Counted from the first letter of the stretch, positions 1-12,330 are shown. The stretch: 64,000 nt of DNA from Cololabis saira (GCF_033807715.1 NC_084610.1:1590001-1654000), one strand, 5' to 3'. The notes: generated from the sequence alone by a model not told the origin. Translations and numbers: made by a program.

Positions 1-434
1 CATCAGCCTCAAATGGAAATAAAATGTATGTTTTGCCAACCTTTGGTCAGAATGTTTGTCTTCAGGTATTTATTTATTCATACTTCCTGACATAGTGCAG
101 CATGTCTTGATGAGCTCAGTGTGAATGGAAATATACACTCGGTATGATTATGGTACATATTTGAGAGACCTCTTTTTAAATTGGGGTGCGTTGTAACTGT
201 TTCGGGGGATTTCAGTCCTTAGCCTCCTTGTTAAGGTCACTGGAGGAGAGTCTGGTCCAGCCTCACATTCAGGAGGAACATTATGGTTTCCATCCGGACC
301 AATAAACAGGTGATGAGTAGTTTACCCGTCCTGAGGTGCCGGTGGGACCATGGGAGCTCTCCCAACCAGTCTACATGTACCATGTCCCTCTGGGTATTCT
401 GTTAGGGATACTCCTTCTTCATTCTTGGTAGTAA
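1..434. other. Unassigned low-repeat sequence
   Basis: No gene, RNA or clear repeat is visible. Short frames here lack codon bias and conserved motifs. The stretch ends at the TAA target site of the first Harbinger-type MITE. Confidence 0.5.
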
Positions 435-923
435 AGCCTGAATTATGGTTCTGCATCAAATCGATGTTGTGCACACGCCGTCACCGTGACGCCGTCGTGA
501 ACCTTCGGACTTCTCCGTCACTCCATTTCTCCACGGTGCAGTACCCCCCTTGACCGCTAGTTAGCAATCTTTTCCTGAATGGTTTATCTGACTTTTTCCG
601 GTCACAGTGAATAATAGAGATAAGGACAACTATTGTGCAAAAAACCAAACCAAAAAAAATCACACATACACGAAGAAAAGAGCGCTGAAAGTTCACGACT
701 GCTTCAAACCCGAAACCGGAAATGCGTTGCTACCAAGCGAACCAATCACAGCCCTCTCCGTCTGCGTTTGGTCTGTGTCGTTACAATTTTTAGGAGGTGC
801 AGGTCAGTGACGGCGTCAGTGACGGCGTCAGTGACGGCATCAGTGACGGTGTGTGGTACGCGTTGACGCAAACCACACGCCGTAGGCACGGCGTCGTTTT
901 GACGCAGAACCATAACTCAAACT
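435..923. mobile_element. Harbinger-type MITE, copy 1
   Basis: Non-autonomous DNA transposon of 489 bp. It is flanked by TAA at 432-434 and 924-926. The left end AGCCTGAATTATGGTTCTGC pairs with the reverse complement of the right end, AGTTTGAGTTATGGTTCTGC. Internally it carries palindromic GACGCCGT / ACGGCGTC blocks. A 3-bp TAA duplication is typical of PIF/Harbinger; assignment rests on this and the terminal inverted repeats. No transposase frame is present. The same family recurs at 53887-55008. Confidence 0.82.
803..850 (+). repeat. 12-bp tandem repeat inside MITE copy 1
   Basis: Four head-to-tail units of GTCAGTGACGGC, the last one degenerate. The other copy of the family has the same unit only around its nested insertion, so the array expanded in this copy or shrank in the other. 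Confidence 0.85.
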
Positions 924-1029
924 TAAGTGGTATTTGTTCCTGGTGCAGACCGGACTCCGTCAGAGCTGCTCACAAAAACAGCTCAAATCTAGACACAAAC
1001 CAAAGTGATGGAGGGAAGTCCGATTCGCT

Positions 1030-1292
1030 GAGCTCAGTATAGAATAGAGTAGAATAAGCTTTATTGGCCAAGTATGAATATGCCAGACAGCAAATTTGTT
1101 TTCGTTTTTTTTTTTTTTCGCTCACTGTACCCAGATTTAAATAGTTACAAACAGAAATAGACAGATGGCTCTTATTATATATATATACAATTTAAAAGTG
1201 AAAGGTGCAGCAGTATGAGGAAGTCATGGTTATTGAAAGGTGCATTGTTACAGCATATGAGTACTTACAGTACGAAGGCCCTATTGTATCTG
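1030..1292 (+). mobile_element. Retroelement fragment, left part
   Basis: Begins with the motif CTTTATTGGCCAAGTATG, which I recall from a dispersed fish retroelement; the exact family is not determined. The element is interrupted by the repeat at 1293-1966 and resumes at about 1975. Confidence 0.5.
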
Positions 1293-1966
1293 TAGGAATT
1301 TTTTCTTTCTTCTTTCTTCTTTATTTTTCCGACGAAATGAAGGCCTTGTTTCCCCCCTAAACGTGCCCCAAAAGTCACCAAATTTTGCACGCAAGCCAGG
1401 CCTGGCGAAAAATGTGATATTTAATGGTTTGCATTAATGGGCGTGGCCTAATGGCTCAACAGCGCCCCCTAGAAAACTTTGTGCCTCAAGCCCCACAATA
1501 CGGTTTGACGTACATGCACGAAAATCGGTACACACCTGTATCATGTCGCAACTTAAAGAAAAGTCTCTTGGCGCCATGGCCGAAACTGAACAGGAAGTCG
1601 GCCATTTTGAATTAATTGTGTAATTTTGGCACAATTTATGCCATTCCTTCAGCAGTTAATACGGCCCGAACCGTAACGTGCACCCAGGTGTGTTATACAT
1701 CAAAATGTGCGTCTCCATCCTGCAACTGCGCACATAACTTTTCTGAGTCAAAAGCGTTACCGTGGCAAATTCATCTGATTGGTCCATATTTGATAGTTCC
1801 TACTTTCTGCCAAAACTTTTGAATGGTTTGATATATGAGACTCGTGGGTGGTGTCATCCACTAAATGTCCAGGCCTGAAGAATCTACATCAAGTCATACA
1901 AGCTTCCACTGCAGCCTGAACGTGCACAAGGGTGGAGGACCGTTCATCGCTGCTTGCAGCTTTAAT
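1293..1966 (+). mobile_element. Dispersed fish repeat inserted in the retroelement
   Basis: A 670-bp unit that ends ATCGCTGCTTGCAGCTTTAA followed by (ATT)n. Its last 150 bp match 47160-47325 closely, showing it is a dispersed family. It contains GGGCGTGGCC and AACAGCGCCCCCTAG blocks and no coding frame. No terminal inverted repeats were found, so its class is unknown. Confidence 0.65.
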
Positions 1967-1974
1967 TATTATTA

Positions 1975-2300
1975 TTATTATTTCACAGTGATTGATTACT
2001 CTGAGACCCTATGAGTGATGAGAGTTCATCAGGGCAACAGTTTGGGGAAAGAAACTGTCTCTGAATCTGGAGGTTTTAGCGTACAGAGCTCTGTAGAGCC
2101 GTCCAGAGGGGAGGAGTTCAAACAGACTGTGTCCTGGTGTGAGGGGTCTGCAGAGATGCTACCTGCCCGTTTCCTGGTCCTGGACCGGTACAGGTCCTGG
2201 TCCTGGACAGGTACAGGTCCTGGATAGATGGGAGGTTAGTCCCAATTATCCTCTCTGCAGACCTAATTGAAAACTCAGGATTCAACCTCTGCGTTTTGAA
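1975..2300 (+). mobile_element. Retroelement fragment, right part
   Basis: Continues the element begun at 1030. It includes the blocks GTCCAGAGGGGAGGAGTTCA and GATGCTACCTGCCCG and a short CAGGTCCTGG tandem near 2190-2225. The family is a common dispersed repeat in fish by recollection; class is probably LINE, not verified. Confidence 0.5.
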
Positions 2301-2642
2301 GATGCTCTGCTCCCGTTGGCGCCACCGAACCTTGACCTTCAGCTCTGAGTGGAGCGTTTCTCTGCCAAGTGTGAAGTGGTAGGGGTGAGAATCAGCCCCC
2401 CTAATGACAAGACCATGGTTCTCAGTTGGGGAAGGCTTGAACGTCCTCTGTAAAGGTTGGGGTCTGGGAGGAAGTTCTCTAGGAGGAAGTGAGGGATGAA
2501 AAGTAATCGCGGATGCAAGCAGTTTCTTTCTAGCTACTCCATATTTCCTGGGGGCAACTGAGATGGTCTGGATGCCTGCTAGACCCCCCCTTGGGAGGTG
2601 TATTCAAGTCCTGAGCCAAACCCAGGATGCTGGCGAGATTAT
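2301..2642. other. Unassigned
   Basis: No gene or clear repeat is visible between the retroelement fragment and the following TIR element. Confidence 0.4.
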
Positions 2643-3762
2643 GGGCCAATCCCAATACACCCCCTACTTTCTACCACTAACCCTCCCTCACTACCACTAC
2701 CCCTAAAATTCAAGCCACAAATTTTAGGGCCCTTGTAATCTTCCCAGGGCCCTGTCCCAATACTCCCACTACCCCTACTTTTCAGCACTACCCCTAAATT
2801 TTGCTTGCTACGTCACTGCGTGGTTTACGTTCGGGTACGTAAGCGACTGCGTAGTTACGTTTGCACATAACCCTAACCCTAAAAGCTGTTTTAATTTCAG
2901 CTGTAGCGCTGTTAATATGCCACTTTATTAAGTTTCAATATTTTTTCAGGCGTAAAAGTAACCGTTAAGATCCCCAACCTGGGCTCAGTTTATCCAAATA
3001 ACGCCTGTTAAGAAATTTGATCTGATGTTTTCGGAGATGAGAAGAACCGCCAGCTCGGAGCAGCAGCAGCAGTAGCCGGAGTACAGACGTGATCGCCAGG
3101 TCAACCTGAGAATTACCACTGGCCGAACTAAATCATTTAGGAAGATAAATGTTGGTTTAATAGATGAAATCTAACAGTTGTAGCTACGCCTGTTAAAAAA
3201 TGATTTATGGTTCCGCGTTAAATCAACACAGAGCCTACGGCGTAGGGTACGGCGTACGCCGGTCGTCGCCGCGTAACCTACGGCGTAGGCTCTGGGTTGG
3301 TGTAACACGGAACCATAAATCAGCCTTTATTCTGGAGGGGTTTGAAAAAGACTTCTCAACAACGGGCAAGCGAGTGATTATGTACATTCACTGAGTGAAT
3401 ATTATGAAAGTAAAATATATATTTCTCGCTAGAAATGTAATCAAAACGCATTTTTATGCAGAAACTAACTTAAAATATTGATTTTATTCACTAAAAAATA
3501 AGAAATGTCCGCCATGTTTTTTTTTTTTATTCAGTCCGCAAATGACGACGAAAAGCATTCTGGGAAATTTTTCTGGCCCTCGGTCAGCTAGTGTGCATTG
3601 GAAATCCCTCGATCCGTAGGGACAGATTCATACCCCCTAACCCTCGTTTTCCCCACTCCCCCTAGGTGAAAAGAGGAATTGGGACACCACTACCCTCACG
3701 GGAACACGCAAAATTTAGGGGTAGTGCTGAAAAGTAGAATAGGGGGGGATTGGGATTGGACC
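2643..3762. mobile_element. Non-autonomous TIR element
   Basis: Terminal inverted repeats GGGCCAATCCCAAT (left) and GGTCCAATCCCAAT (right, reverse complement), followed by further inverted homology built on CACTACCCCTAAA motifs. No transposase frame is seen. A target duplication could not be resolved, so the superfamily is left open. A small MITE is nested at 3196-3326. Confidence 0.7.
3196..3326. mobile_element. Short Harbinger-like MITE (nested)
   Basis: About 131 bp, nearly palindromic, flanked by TTA at 3193-3195 and 3327-3329. Ends are built on GATTTATGGTTCCGCGTTA and its complement, with CCTACGGCGTAGG in the middle. A second copy lies at 42141-42258. It inserted into the older element at 2643-3762. 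Confidence 0.78.
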
Positions 3763-5205
<1,443 letters not shown>

Positions 5206-5318
5206 TCTCACACCCACACGTTCAACTCTCCCACACTGTCAAACAGGCACATGTGTGCAGCACAACCAGACTCCATGCACACACTTCTCACTTAGACACA
5301 CACACTGATTCACACTGT

Positions 5319-5321
<3 letters not shown>

Positions 5322-5379
<58 letters not shown>
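5322..5379. repeat. (CA)n microsatellite
   Basis: About 29 CA units, separated from the first array by 117 bp of CA-rich degenerate sequence. Confidence 0.98.
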
Positions 5380-5382
<3 letters not shown>

Positions 5383-5903
5383 GGGCTTCAGCAGGGCTTG
5401 CTGGGAAATATCAGAGACTCAGGGAGGAAGGAGGACAGGCTTTTCCCACATTTAGACTCCACGGATACTTCAGATGTCAGGCTAAAAATAGAGCCTGCGT
5501 TAACCGGAGCGTTGGTCTGGTCTGCCGGGCCTCGCTCGGCCTCGGCCCGCCGTGTTAATGATGAGGTAACGTCAGGACTCTCGTCTGACTTGATCAGTCA
5601 GCACAGTCCAACACAAACGTGGTATGCAGCCTTTAATATCGCCAGTGACAAATGAGTACAAGCGGCTTTTGTAATCCCACGTTTTAGCATAAAGCCACTC
5701 TTTCCTGAGTCTCGTGTTTCCCAAAAGCTCCAAGCGTATTTGACTTTTTGCGGGCCAGGTTGTCGGCTCAAGCTGACGTCTCCACACACGTGCAGCCGAG
5801 CCGTCCTGAGCTCAAACACACGGCAGATTTAAGTGTGCGGTCTTCAGACATTAGAGTTTTCCACATGTCGTGTTTCAGACTCCTCTGCAGATAGATTCAG
5901 TTG
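5380..5903. other. Unassigned
   Basis: No repeat or gene recognised. The segment ends at the target duplication of the next hAT element. Confidence 0.4.
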
Positions 5904-6959
5904 CAGAGTTTGGTAGTAACGAGTTACATTTACTCCGTTACATTTACTTGAGTAAGTTTTGGGAAATGTTGTACTTTTAGGAGTAGTTTTGGATCACTAT
6001 ACTTTTTACTTTTACTTGAGTAGATTTGTGAAGAAGAAACTGTTCCTCTTACTCCGCTACATTAGGCTACGTTGAGCTGTTACTTTTCTTTTATTCCTTT
6101 TATCCACGTACGCGTCAATCTCATGACATCACTGAGTGATTCTTTGGGAAAAATGTTTGTTTTTGCATGTTTTGTCACATTTACACAGACTCAAACACAC
6201 ACAGAGTTTCTATGAGTTCATGTTTGTTCTAGTTCTGCTGGTTAAAAAAGAAAAGTACAAAGGCTTGAAATTTTGTGCTACTTGTGCTTAATTATTTTTT
6301 TTATTCTGTTATTATTATATTTATATTTATTATTTATTAAAGTACTTGAATTTACTTTAAGATTATTTTAATTTAAGCTATTTTTTATTTTTTATTAATT
6401 TTATTTAATTGTATTATCTTATTGATTTAATTTGAGTAAAAAACAGAGTCCCGTTGCTGCTTCCACCTGCCTGCTGTGCTGCTGACGTCCCTGACCCACC
6501 AGTCTGGCCCTCGGCAGGAGGGTCCCCCCTTATGAGCCTGGTCCTGCTCAAGGTTTCTTCCCTCCTAAAGGGGAGTTTTTCCTTGCCACTGTTTGGCTTA
6601 AGGTTTTTCTCCCACTAGGGGAGTTTTTACCTGCCATTGTTTATGTAATAACTGCTCGGGGGTCATGTTCTGGGTATGGGAGCGTCTAGAGACAACTCTG
6701 TTGTATTAGACGCTATATAAATAAAATTGAATTGAATTGAATTAAAGATGATTATTTTGTACTTTTGTCTGTTTAAATGGTTGTGTTAAAAAAATAAATC
6801 AGACGTTACTCAACAGTTACTCAATACTTGAGTAGTTTTTTCACCAAGTACTCAAGTAATTATTTGGATGACTACTTTTTACTTCTACTTGAGTCATATT
6901 ATTCTGAAGTAACAGTACTTTTACTTGATTACAATTTTTTGGCTCCTCTACCAGCTCTG
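5904..6959. mobile_element. hAT-type non-autonomous element, with nested retroposon
   Basis: Flanked by the perfect 8-bp duplication TTCAGTTG (5896-5903 and 6960-6967). Ends are CAGAG and CTCTG. Both arms are rich in ACTTTTACTTGAGTA-like motifs in opposite orientations. An 8-bp duplication and CAG ends are characteristic of hAT. A related copy lies at 22522-23284 and lacks the inner retroposon, giving an empty-site comparison. No transposase is present. Confidence 0.88.
6450..6742 (+). mobile_element. TTGAA-tailed retroposon, copy a (nested)
   Basis: 5'-truncated copy of the most abundant family in the window. It contains GGTTTCTTCCCTCCTAAAGG, CCCACTAGGGGAGTTTTTAC, the block TTAGACGCTATATAAATAAA and a tail of ATTGA units. 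Copies share the 3' end and differ in 5' length, as expected from target-primed reverse transcription. Whether it is a LINE 3' UTR or a SINE is unresolved. Confidence 0.85.
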
Positions 6960-6967
6960 TTCAGTTG

Positions 6968-7359
6968 TCAGTAACCCTTAACGGGAGATTTGGTCATATT
7001 AATTTAATTTCCCCTCCAAGAAGAAGTCATCACAGTGTTTCAAAGAACAAAAAGTTTCCTTTTTTTCCATCCTTATTGCCGTCTTATTCTTCTTTTCCTA
7101 TCAGAGAGGGGGAAACTGCAAAGGAAGTGCCAGGTGGTGTCAGGTTTTAGTTAGTGGAGCCAGTGAATCCTACCGGGACCGGCACTGATATGGTTTTACC
7201 GCGGACCCCGGCAAATGAAACCATCAAATCAAGCTTTATTTATACAGCACTTTTCATACACGAGTAACGCAAAGTGACTTACATAATAAATCAACAATTA
7301 ACATAAAAAACTCATGGTTAAAAACACAGATCCTTACGTGGCCAGAGAGAGTGAGTGAG
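6968..7359. other. Unassigned, with a retroelement-like tail at about 7215-7320
   Basis: The block AAGCTTTATTTATACAGCAC near 7230 resembles a common fish retroposon end by recollection. The 33 bp at 7161-7193 are similar to 55014-55046. No gene is seen. Confidence 0.35.
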
Positions 7360-7784
7360 TATGGGCAGAAATTTTTCTACAAAACAGCAAGATATAAATC
7401 TACACTTTTTACACAGAATGGAGAAAACAAAATACGTTTGGAAATACCTAGCTCCCATTGGTCGTTTATATCGTTGAAAGAAAATAGAGGTTATAGTAGA
7501 CTACGTGAAAAGGAGTTCTTTGTATCTGCACTCGATTGCTGTTCCTGTGGAAGACCCGGATGTCTGGCACAGTGAAATTGAAATTGAATTGCAAGAACTG
7601 AATTTGAATTGTGAGAACTGAATGTAGATTCAGTTTTTCAATGCAATGATTCAAATTAAACAATACAAATTCAAATTATGTGATTCAGATTCAGTTTTTT
7701 AATGCAATTATTCAAGTTGAGCAATTCAAATTCAAATATAAATTATTCAAATTCAGTTTCTAGTGGCACATATTTCTGCCCATA
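7360..7784. mobile_element. Non-autonomous TIR element
   Basis: Inverted termini TATGGGCAGAAAT at both ends. It sits between GAGTGAGTGA repeats (left ending 7359, right 7785-7794), consistent with a duplication of about 8-10 bp, although GAGT repeats make the exact length ambiguous. The interior from 7570 is built of AATTCAAATT and GAATTTGAAT motifs. Confidence 0.72.
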
Positions 7785-8996
7785 GAGTGAGTGAACAGTA
7801 AAAAGGAGACCCAAGAAAAGGCATCAAGGTGCAGATCTGAACCTGAGCTCTGCAGAACTCTGAAGGGATGTTTTCCATCCAAACTGGCTGAGCAGAAGAA
7901 ATGAGAGGAGAGCCGGGACTTTCATTTCTACCAACAATGTGGAAAAGTTAAAAGCATCTTTATGTTGGCAACTTACTGACGGGGAAAAGAAGGAGATGAT
8001 ATGAAAATAATCAACGACAGGACTGACAAAAGCAATACCGGTGGGTCCCGGGTGACTTCTTTTACCTCCCAATGAATGTATTGTTCACCGACGTGGACGA
8101 CAGATTTGTGAACCATCAGATCATGCACACTAGAAATACTTTCCTCTTGAAATTGTGCTCGTTTTTTTATTATTTTTGCACATTTCGGTTGGCTGTGACG
8201 AGTATCTCCTTCAGATTAGTTTCCTCTCAGAGTTTACTTGTGCTGCAGGATGGATGGCCGCGCAGCATCGCGGGCACGCTCATCCTCGCCTCAGTGTCAG
8301 CGGACGCTTCGCTTTTCTGGAACTGTCTATTTTCCTTGACAGCGTGCAGACGCTGGCTCATTTCACAGTTTTTTGTTTTGTTTTCTTAACTATGTTCTAG
8401 GCCTGAAGTCTCTTTTCCATCAACACGCTGCTACATATTCATGCCATGTGTACATATTTGCAGCAGTGACCTGTGCTGCACACCCTCCGTGCTGCCGAGC
8501 GGTTGCAGCCGTGCTAAACTTTCTCGCTGCAGGGCACCGCGATTGTAAAGTTTGAGAAAGACGAGAAGCTTTGTCATTTCTCTCGGCAAGCGCTCGGTCT
8601 CCGCCGCTGACCTTCCCGCCTGTCTCCGCGGCTCTCGGGCAGCCGCCGCTGCCATTATGCTAAATTATCCCGTTTCACATTGGCTAACTTCTCCGGCTAG
8701 CGACGATTGTCCGAGCGCGTCACCGTCTCTGGATTAAAAAGCCGTCTGGCCTTTTTACATGTTCTCCCCGTCGCCTGAGTCGGCGCCGGTCTTGGCACCC
8801 AGTCGTGTCTGATTTGGTTCAAGCAGCATCAGGGTGAAGTCCCGCTCAAACACATGGAAAGCAGATATGCAGATAAGTGGAGCACGTGGAGCAAAGATGG
8901 TGGAGCAGCTGCAGCCGAGCGGCCGCTCGGCGTCAGCGTCACCTGCGAGAAACGACATTTCAATCCATCACATCCATCTTTGCTGCTTTAAAGCCG
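7785..8996. other. Low-repeat sequence, GC-rich in 8440-8745
   Basis: No gene supported. The 8440-8745 part is CpG-containing and includes the AT-rich island GCCATTATGCTAAATTATCC. It could be regulatory, but nothing proves it. Confidence 0.3.
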
Positions 8997-9467
8997 AGCA
9001 AGTGGCAAAATACACAGAACATCTTTATTATTTAAGTGTTATTTAAGTGTTTAAGTGTTTCGTTCTTAAGAACATATCGGTGAATCCTGTCTTTGCTGTC
9101 TTTGGGTCAAGGGAGGGTGAAGGGAGAAAAGATGGAATGAAGGAAAGAAGGAAGGAAGTAAAAAAGAGAGAAAAGATGGAAGGGAGGAAAGAAGGGAGAA
9201 AAGAAGGAAAGAAGGAAGGAAGTAGGAAAGGGAGTAAGGAAGGAAGAAAAGAGAAAAGAAGGAAAGAAGGAAGTAGGAAAGGGAGTAAGGAAGGGAGAAA
9301 ATATGGAAGGGAGGAAAGAAGGGAGAAAAGATGGAAGGGAGGGATGAAGGAATGGAGAAAAGGAAAGAAAGAAGGAAAAGCAAAGAGGGTAATAAAGGAA
9401 CAAATGACTAAAGGGAGGTCGGAAGCAAGTGGCAAAATACACAGAAAATCTTTATTATTTAAGTGTT
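8997..9467. repeat. Direct repeat (44 bp) flanking a GGAA-rich insert
   Basis: The sequence starting AGCAAGTGGCAAAATACACA at 8997-9040 recurs at 9424-9467 with one mismatch. Between the copies, 9062-9090 matches the right end of the element ending at 11073, 9092-9145 matches the left end of the piggyBac-like element at 11104, and 9340-9420 matches 12170-12255. The insert therefore looks like a deleted copy of the 11-12 kb block. Confidence 0.8.
9113..9400 (+). repeat. GGAA/GAAA-rich purine tract
   Basis: Imperfect array of GAAGGAAGG and GGGAGAAAAGATGG units on the plus strand. Long Lys/Glu/Gly or Phe/Leu/Pro/Ser frames here are repeat artefacts. Confidence 0.95.
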
Positions 9468-9672
9468 TAAAATGTAATTTCGTCTCTAAATAATTTGTAT
9501 TTGTATCATGAATGCACACTGTTATTTTATTTATTTATTTTAAAAAGTTATCTTGTATAAAACTATCTATTTTGAATTATTTTTGGGATTGCGGGGGCGG
9601 TGCAGAGGTCTCAGAGATTCATGCACCAAATATAATTATGGAGTTGAGTATTCCTGCGAAAATACATCCAGT

Positions 9673-10287
9673 TCAACTGGAAATCGTATGAATCTGAATA
9701 AAATGTTGCTTTGCTGCCAAACTGGTCCGCTCGGCCGTGAGTTCATCTTCTTTATCGTCAGCGGTTTTGTTGAATGGTTTAATATTATTTTGCTCTTCAT
9801 CCTTTCTGTCCTCACGCTTTTGATCTTTTTTGAATTTTCTACATCTTCGAGAAGATGGACGATTCCTAAAATCTAAAAAGGCTTGATGCTTCTTTTTTTT
9901 TGTCCTGGACTTTGCGACGGCTGTTTTTGCTCCCGGCGTCGCTGTGCAGGTTCCAGCTGACCATTCTCTCATCTGGGTTTGTGTCCTCTCAAAAGTCTTG
10001 CACTGTTGGACAAAGGAACATGTGATGAGTGACTGTTCCCGGATGTGCCTGGTCCTGTTTCTGAGAAGAATCTGTGATTTATCAGAAACCCCGGAGCGTA
10101 TTTCTGCTGAATTCAGCAAGACAAACAACATTCCAGAGGAATCACCAGATGCTGAACCGGTGCAGTCCAGACTCGTCCTCCTCCTCCGGCTCTGACTCCA
10201 GGTGATGCTGCGAGCAGACACACCGGAGCGGGTCATACAGAAACCGTCCTGGTCCCAGTCCTGGTCCAGACCTGGGGCCGGATTCAC
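9673..10287 (-). other. 204-codon open frame of unknown status
   Basis: This is the longest frame not explained by simple repeats. The N-terminal third is encoded partly by the transposon end starting at 10272, which argues against a genuine start. The C-terminal half is basic and acidic (KKKKHQAFLDFRNR, then KKDQKREDRKDEEQNN). AATAAA-like motifs occur on the minus strand near 9525-9540, downstream of the stop. I recognise no family. A frame of this length can occur by chance in 64 kb; it could also be a terminal exon. No function is proposed. Confidence 0.15.
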
Positions 10288-11073
10288 AAAACATTCTTAT
10301 TAAGAAAAAAAATCTTCTTAAGCGTCATTTTTTTCTTAAGTTCAGTCTTAAGAAAAAAAAGAGAAGAAGTCATATTCTACAAAAAAGTTCTTAAGTATTT
10401 TCTCAACTTTCTTCTCAAGTTTTTTCTTAAGAAGAAACTTAAGAAGAAAGTTGAGAAAATACTTAAGAACTTTAAGTATTTTCTTAAATGGTATTCTTGA
10501 AATAAAAGTTCTCAAATTTGTTCTTGACTTTTTTCTTAACTTTAAGACAACCTTGACCTGTCTTAAAATGTCTTCTGTGAAAAGGTAAGACTCTAATATC
10601 ACCTTTTTCAACACATTTTAGACAAGTTTAGACTAGTAGGTCATAGTTTGAGGATATACTTTGTAATTAATTACACAAAGAGCCTGTTAACTGTTTGTTA
10701 GCATGTTAGTTAGCGTGGTAGTTAATTATTATTAATTTTCCCAAATAGTATTTTTTTCTCACATTAATCTCATCCACCATAACCTTGAAAAGTTCCTGCA
10801 TCTCTTTTTCTCCTTCTCCATGTTTAGTGAGTGACTGACGGTTAAGACCAAACTACCTGTATATATAATATATAAATGTTGTTTTTTTTTGTGCAAGGAC
10901 ATATTTTAAGAAGTTCTTAAGTAGGAAAAATAAGAAATTCGTAAGAAATGACAGTTCTTAAGACGGTTCTTAAGAAAATATTGAGGAATTGCACTTAAGA
11001 ACTTTCTTAATTTTAGATCTTAAGACATTTCTTAAGATCTTTCTTAAGAACATTTTGGTGAATCCGGCCCCTG
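10272..11073. mobile_element. TIR element dense in TTCTTAAG motifs
   Basis: Left end CTGGGGCCGGATTCAC pairs with the reverse complement of the right end, CAGGGGCCGGATTCAC. Flanking octamers GTCCAGAC and GACCGGAC match at 6 of 8 positions, suggesting a decayed hAT-type duplication. Both arms, especially 10300-10500 and 10900-11055, are crowded with palindromic CTTAAG within TTCTTAAGAA contexts. The middle (10620-10860) is ordinary AT-rich sequence. No transposase. Confidence 0.75.
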
Positions 11074-11202
11074 GACCGGACAAACACTCTGGGAAGGTTT
11101 TAACCCTTTACTTGTGCTGTCTTTGGGTCAAAGGAGGGGGAAGGGAGAAAAGATGGAGGGAAGGAAGTAGGAAAGGGAGTAAGGAAGGTAGAAAAGAAGA
11201 AC

Positions 11203-11460
11203 AGCTGTGCTGTTGCCGTCCCTGACCCACCAGTCTGGCCCTCGGCAGGAGGGTCCCCCCTGATGAGCCTGGTCCTGCTCAAGGTTTCTTCCCTCCTAAA
11301 GGGGAGTTTTTCTTGCCACTGTTTGGCTTAAGGTTTTTCTCCCACTAGGGGAGTTTTTACCTGCCATTGTTTATGTAATAACTGCTCGGGGGTCATGTTC
11401 TGGGTATGGGTCTCTGTAAAGCGTCTAGAGACAACTCAAATCGAATTGAATTGAATTGAA
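11203..11460 (+). mobile_element. TTGAA-tailed retroposon, copy b (nested)
   Basis: 5'-truncated copy inserted in the purine tract of the piggyBac-like element. It has the family blocks CTCCTAAAGGGGAGTTTTTC and GCTCGGGGGTCATGTTCTGG and ends in GAATTGAATTGAATTGAA. Confidence 0.85.
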
Positions 11461-12330
11461 AGAAGGGAGAAAGGAGAAAAGAAGGAAAGAAGGAAGGGAG
11501 TAAGGAAGGGAGAAAAGATGGAAGGGAGGAAAGAAGGGAGAAAAGAAGGAAGGAAGGAAGGAAGGAAGGAAGGAAGGAAGGAAGGAAGGAAGGAAGGAAG
11601 GAAGGAAGGAAGGAAGGAAGGAAGGAAGGAAGGAAGGAAGGAAGGAAGGAAGGAAGGAGAAAAGAAGGAAGGAAGTATGAAAGGGAGTAAGGAAGGGAGA
11701 AAAGAAGGAAAGAAGGAAGGAAGTAGGAAAGGGAGTAAGGAAGGGAGAAAAGATGGAAGGGAGGAAAGAAGGGAGAAAAGAAGGAAGGAAGGAAGGAAGG
11801 AAGGAAGGAAGGAAGGAAGGAAGGAAGGATGAAAGGGAGTAAGGAAGGGAGAAAAGAAGGAAAGAAGGAAGGAAGTAGGAAAGGGAGGAAAGAAGGGAGA
11901 AAAGAAGGAAGGAAGGAAGGAAGGAAGGAAGGAAGGAAGGAAGGAAGGAAGGAAGGAAGGAAGGAAGGAAGGAAGGAAGGAAGGAAGGAAGGAAGGAAGG
12001 AAGGAAGGAAGGAAGGAAGGAAGGAAGGAAGGAAGGAGAAAAGAAGCAAAGAAGGAAGGAAGTAGGAAAGGGAGTAAGGAAGGGAGAAAAGATGGAAGGA
12101 AGGGAGAAAAGAAAAGAAGGAAAGAAGGAAGTAGGAAAGGGAGTAAGGAAGGGAGAAAAGATGGAAGGGAGGGATGAAGGATTGGAGAAAAGGAAAGAAA
12201 GAAGGAAGGAAAAGCAAAGAAGGTAATAAAGGAACGAATGATGAAAGGGAGGTAGGAAGGAAGAGTAAAGGAGGGTAAAAAAGGAGGAAAAGAGGAAGGG
12301 AAGAAGGAAGGAGAGAGCATGGCAGGAGGA
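11461..12330 (+). repeat. (GGAA)n microsatellite/minisatellite
   Basis: Large purine tract on the plus strand. Pure (GAAG)n runs occupy about 11545-11660, 11780-11830 and 11905-12040. They are separated by repeated spacers of AAGTAGGAAAGGGAGTAAGG and GGGAGAAAAGATGG type, so the array has higher-order structure. The 300-codon frames on the minus strand are repeat artefacts. Confidence 0.97.

Noticed and set aside
2871..2882. Short CCCTAACCCTAA as a telomeric relic
   Set aside because: Two units only, inside a TIR element; too short to interpret.
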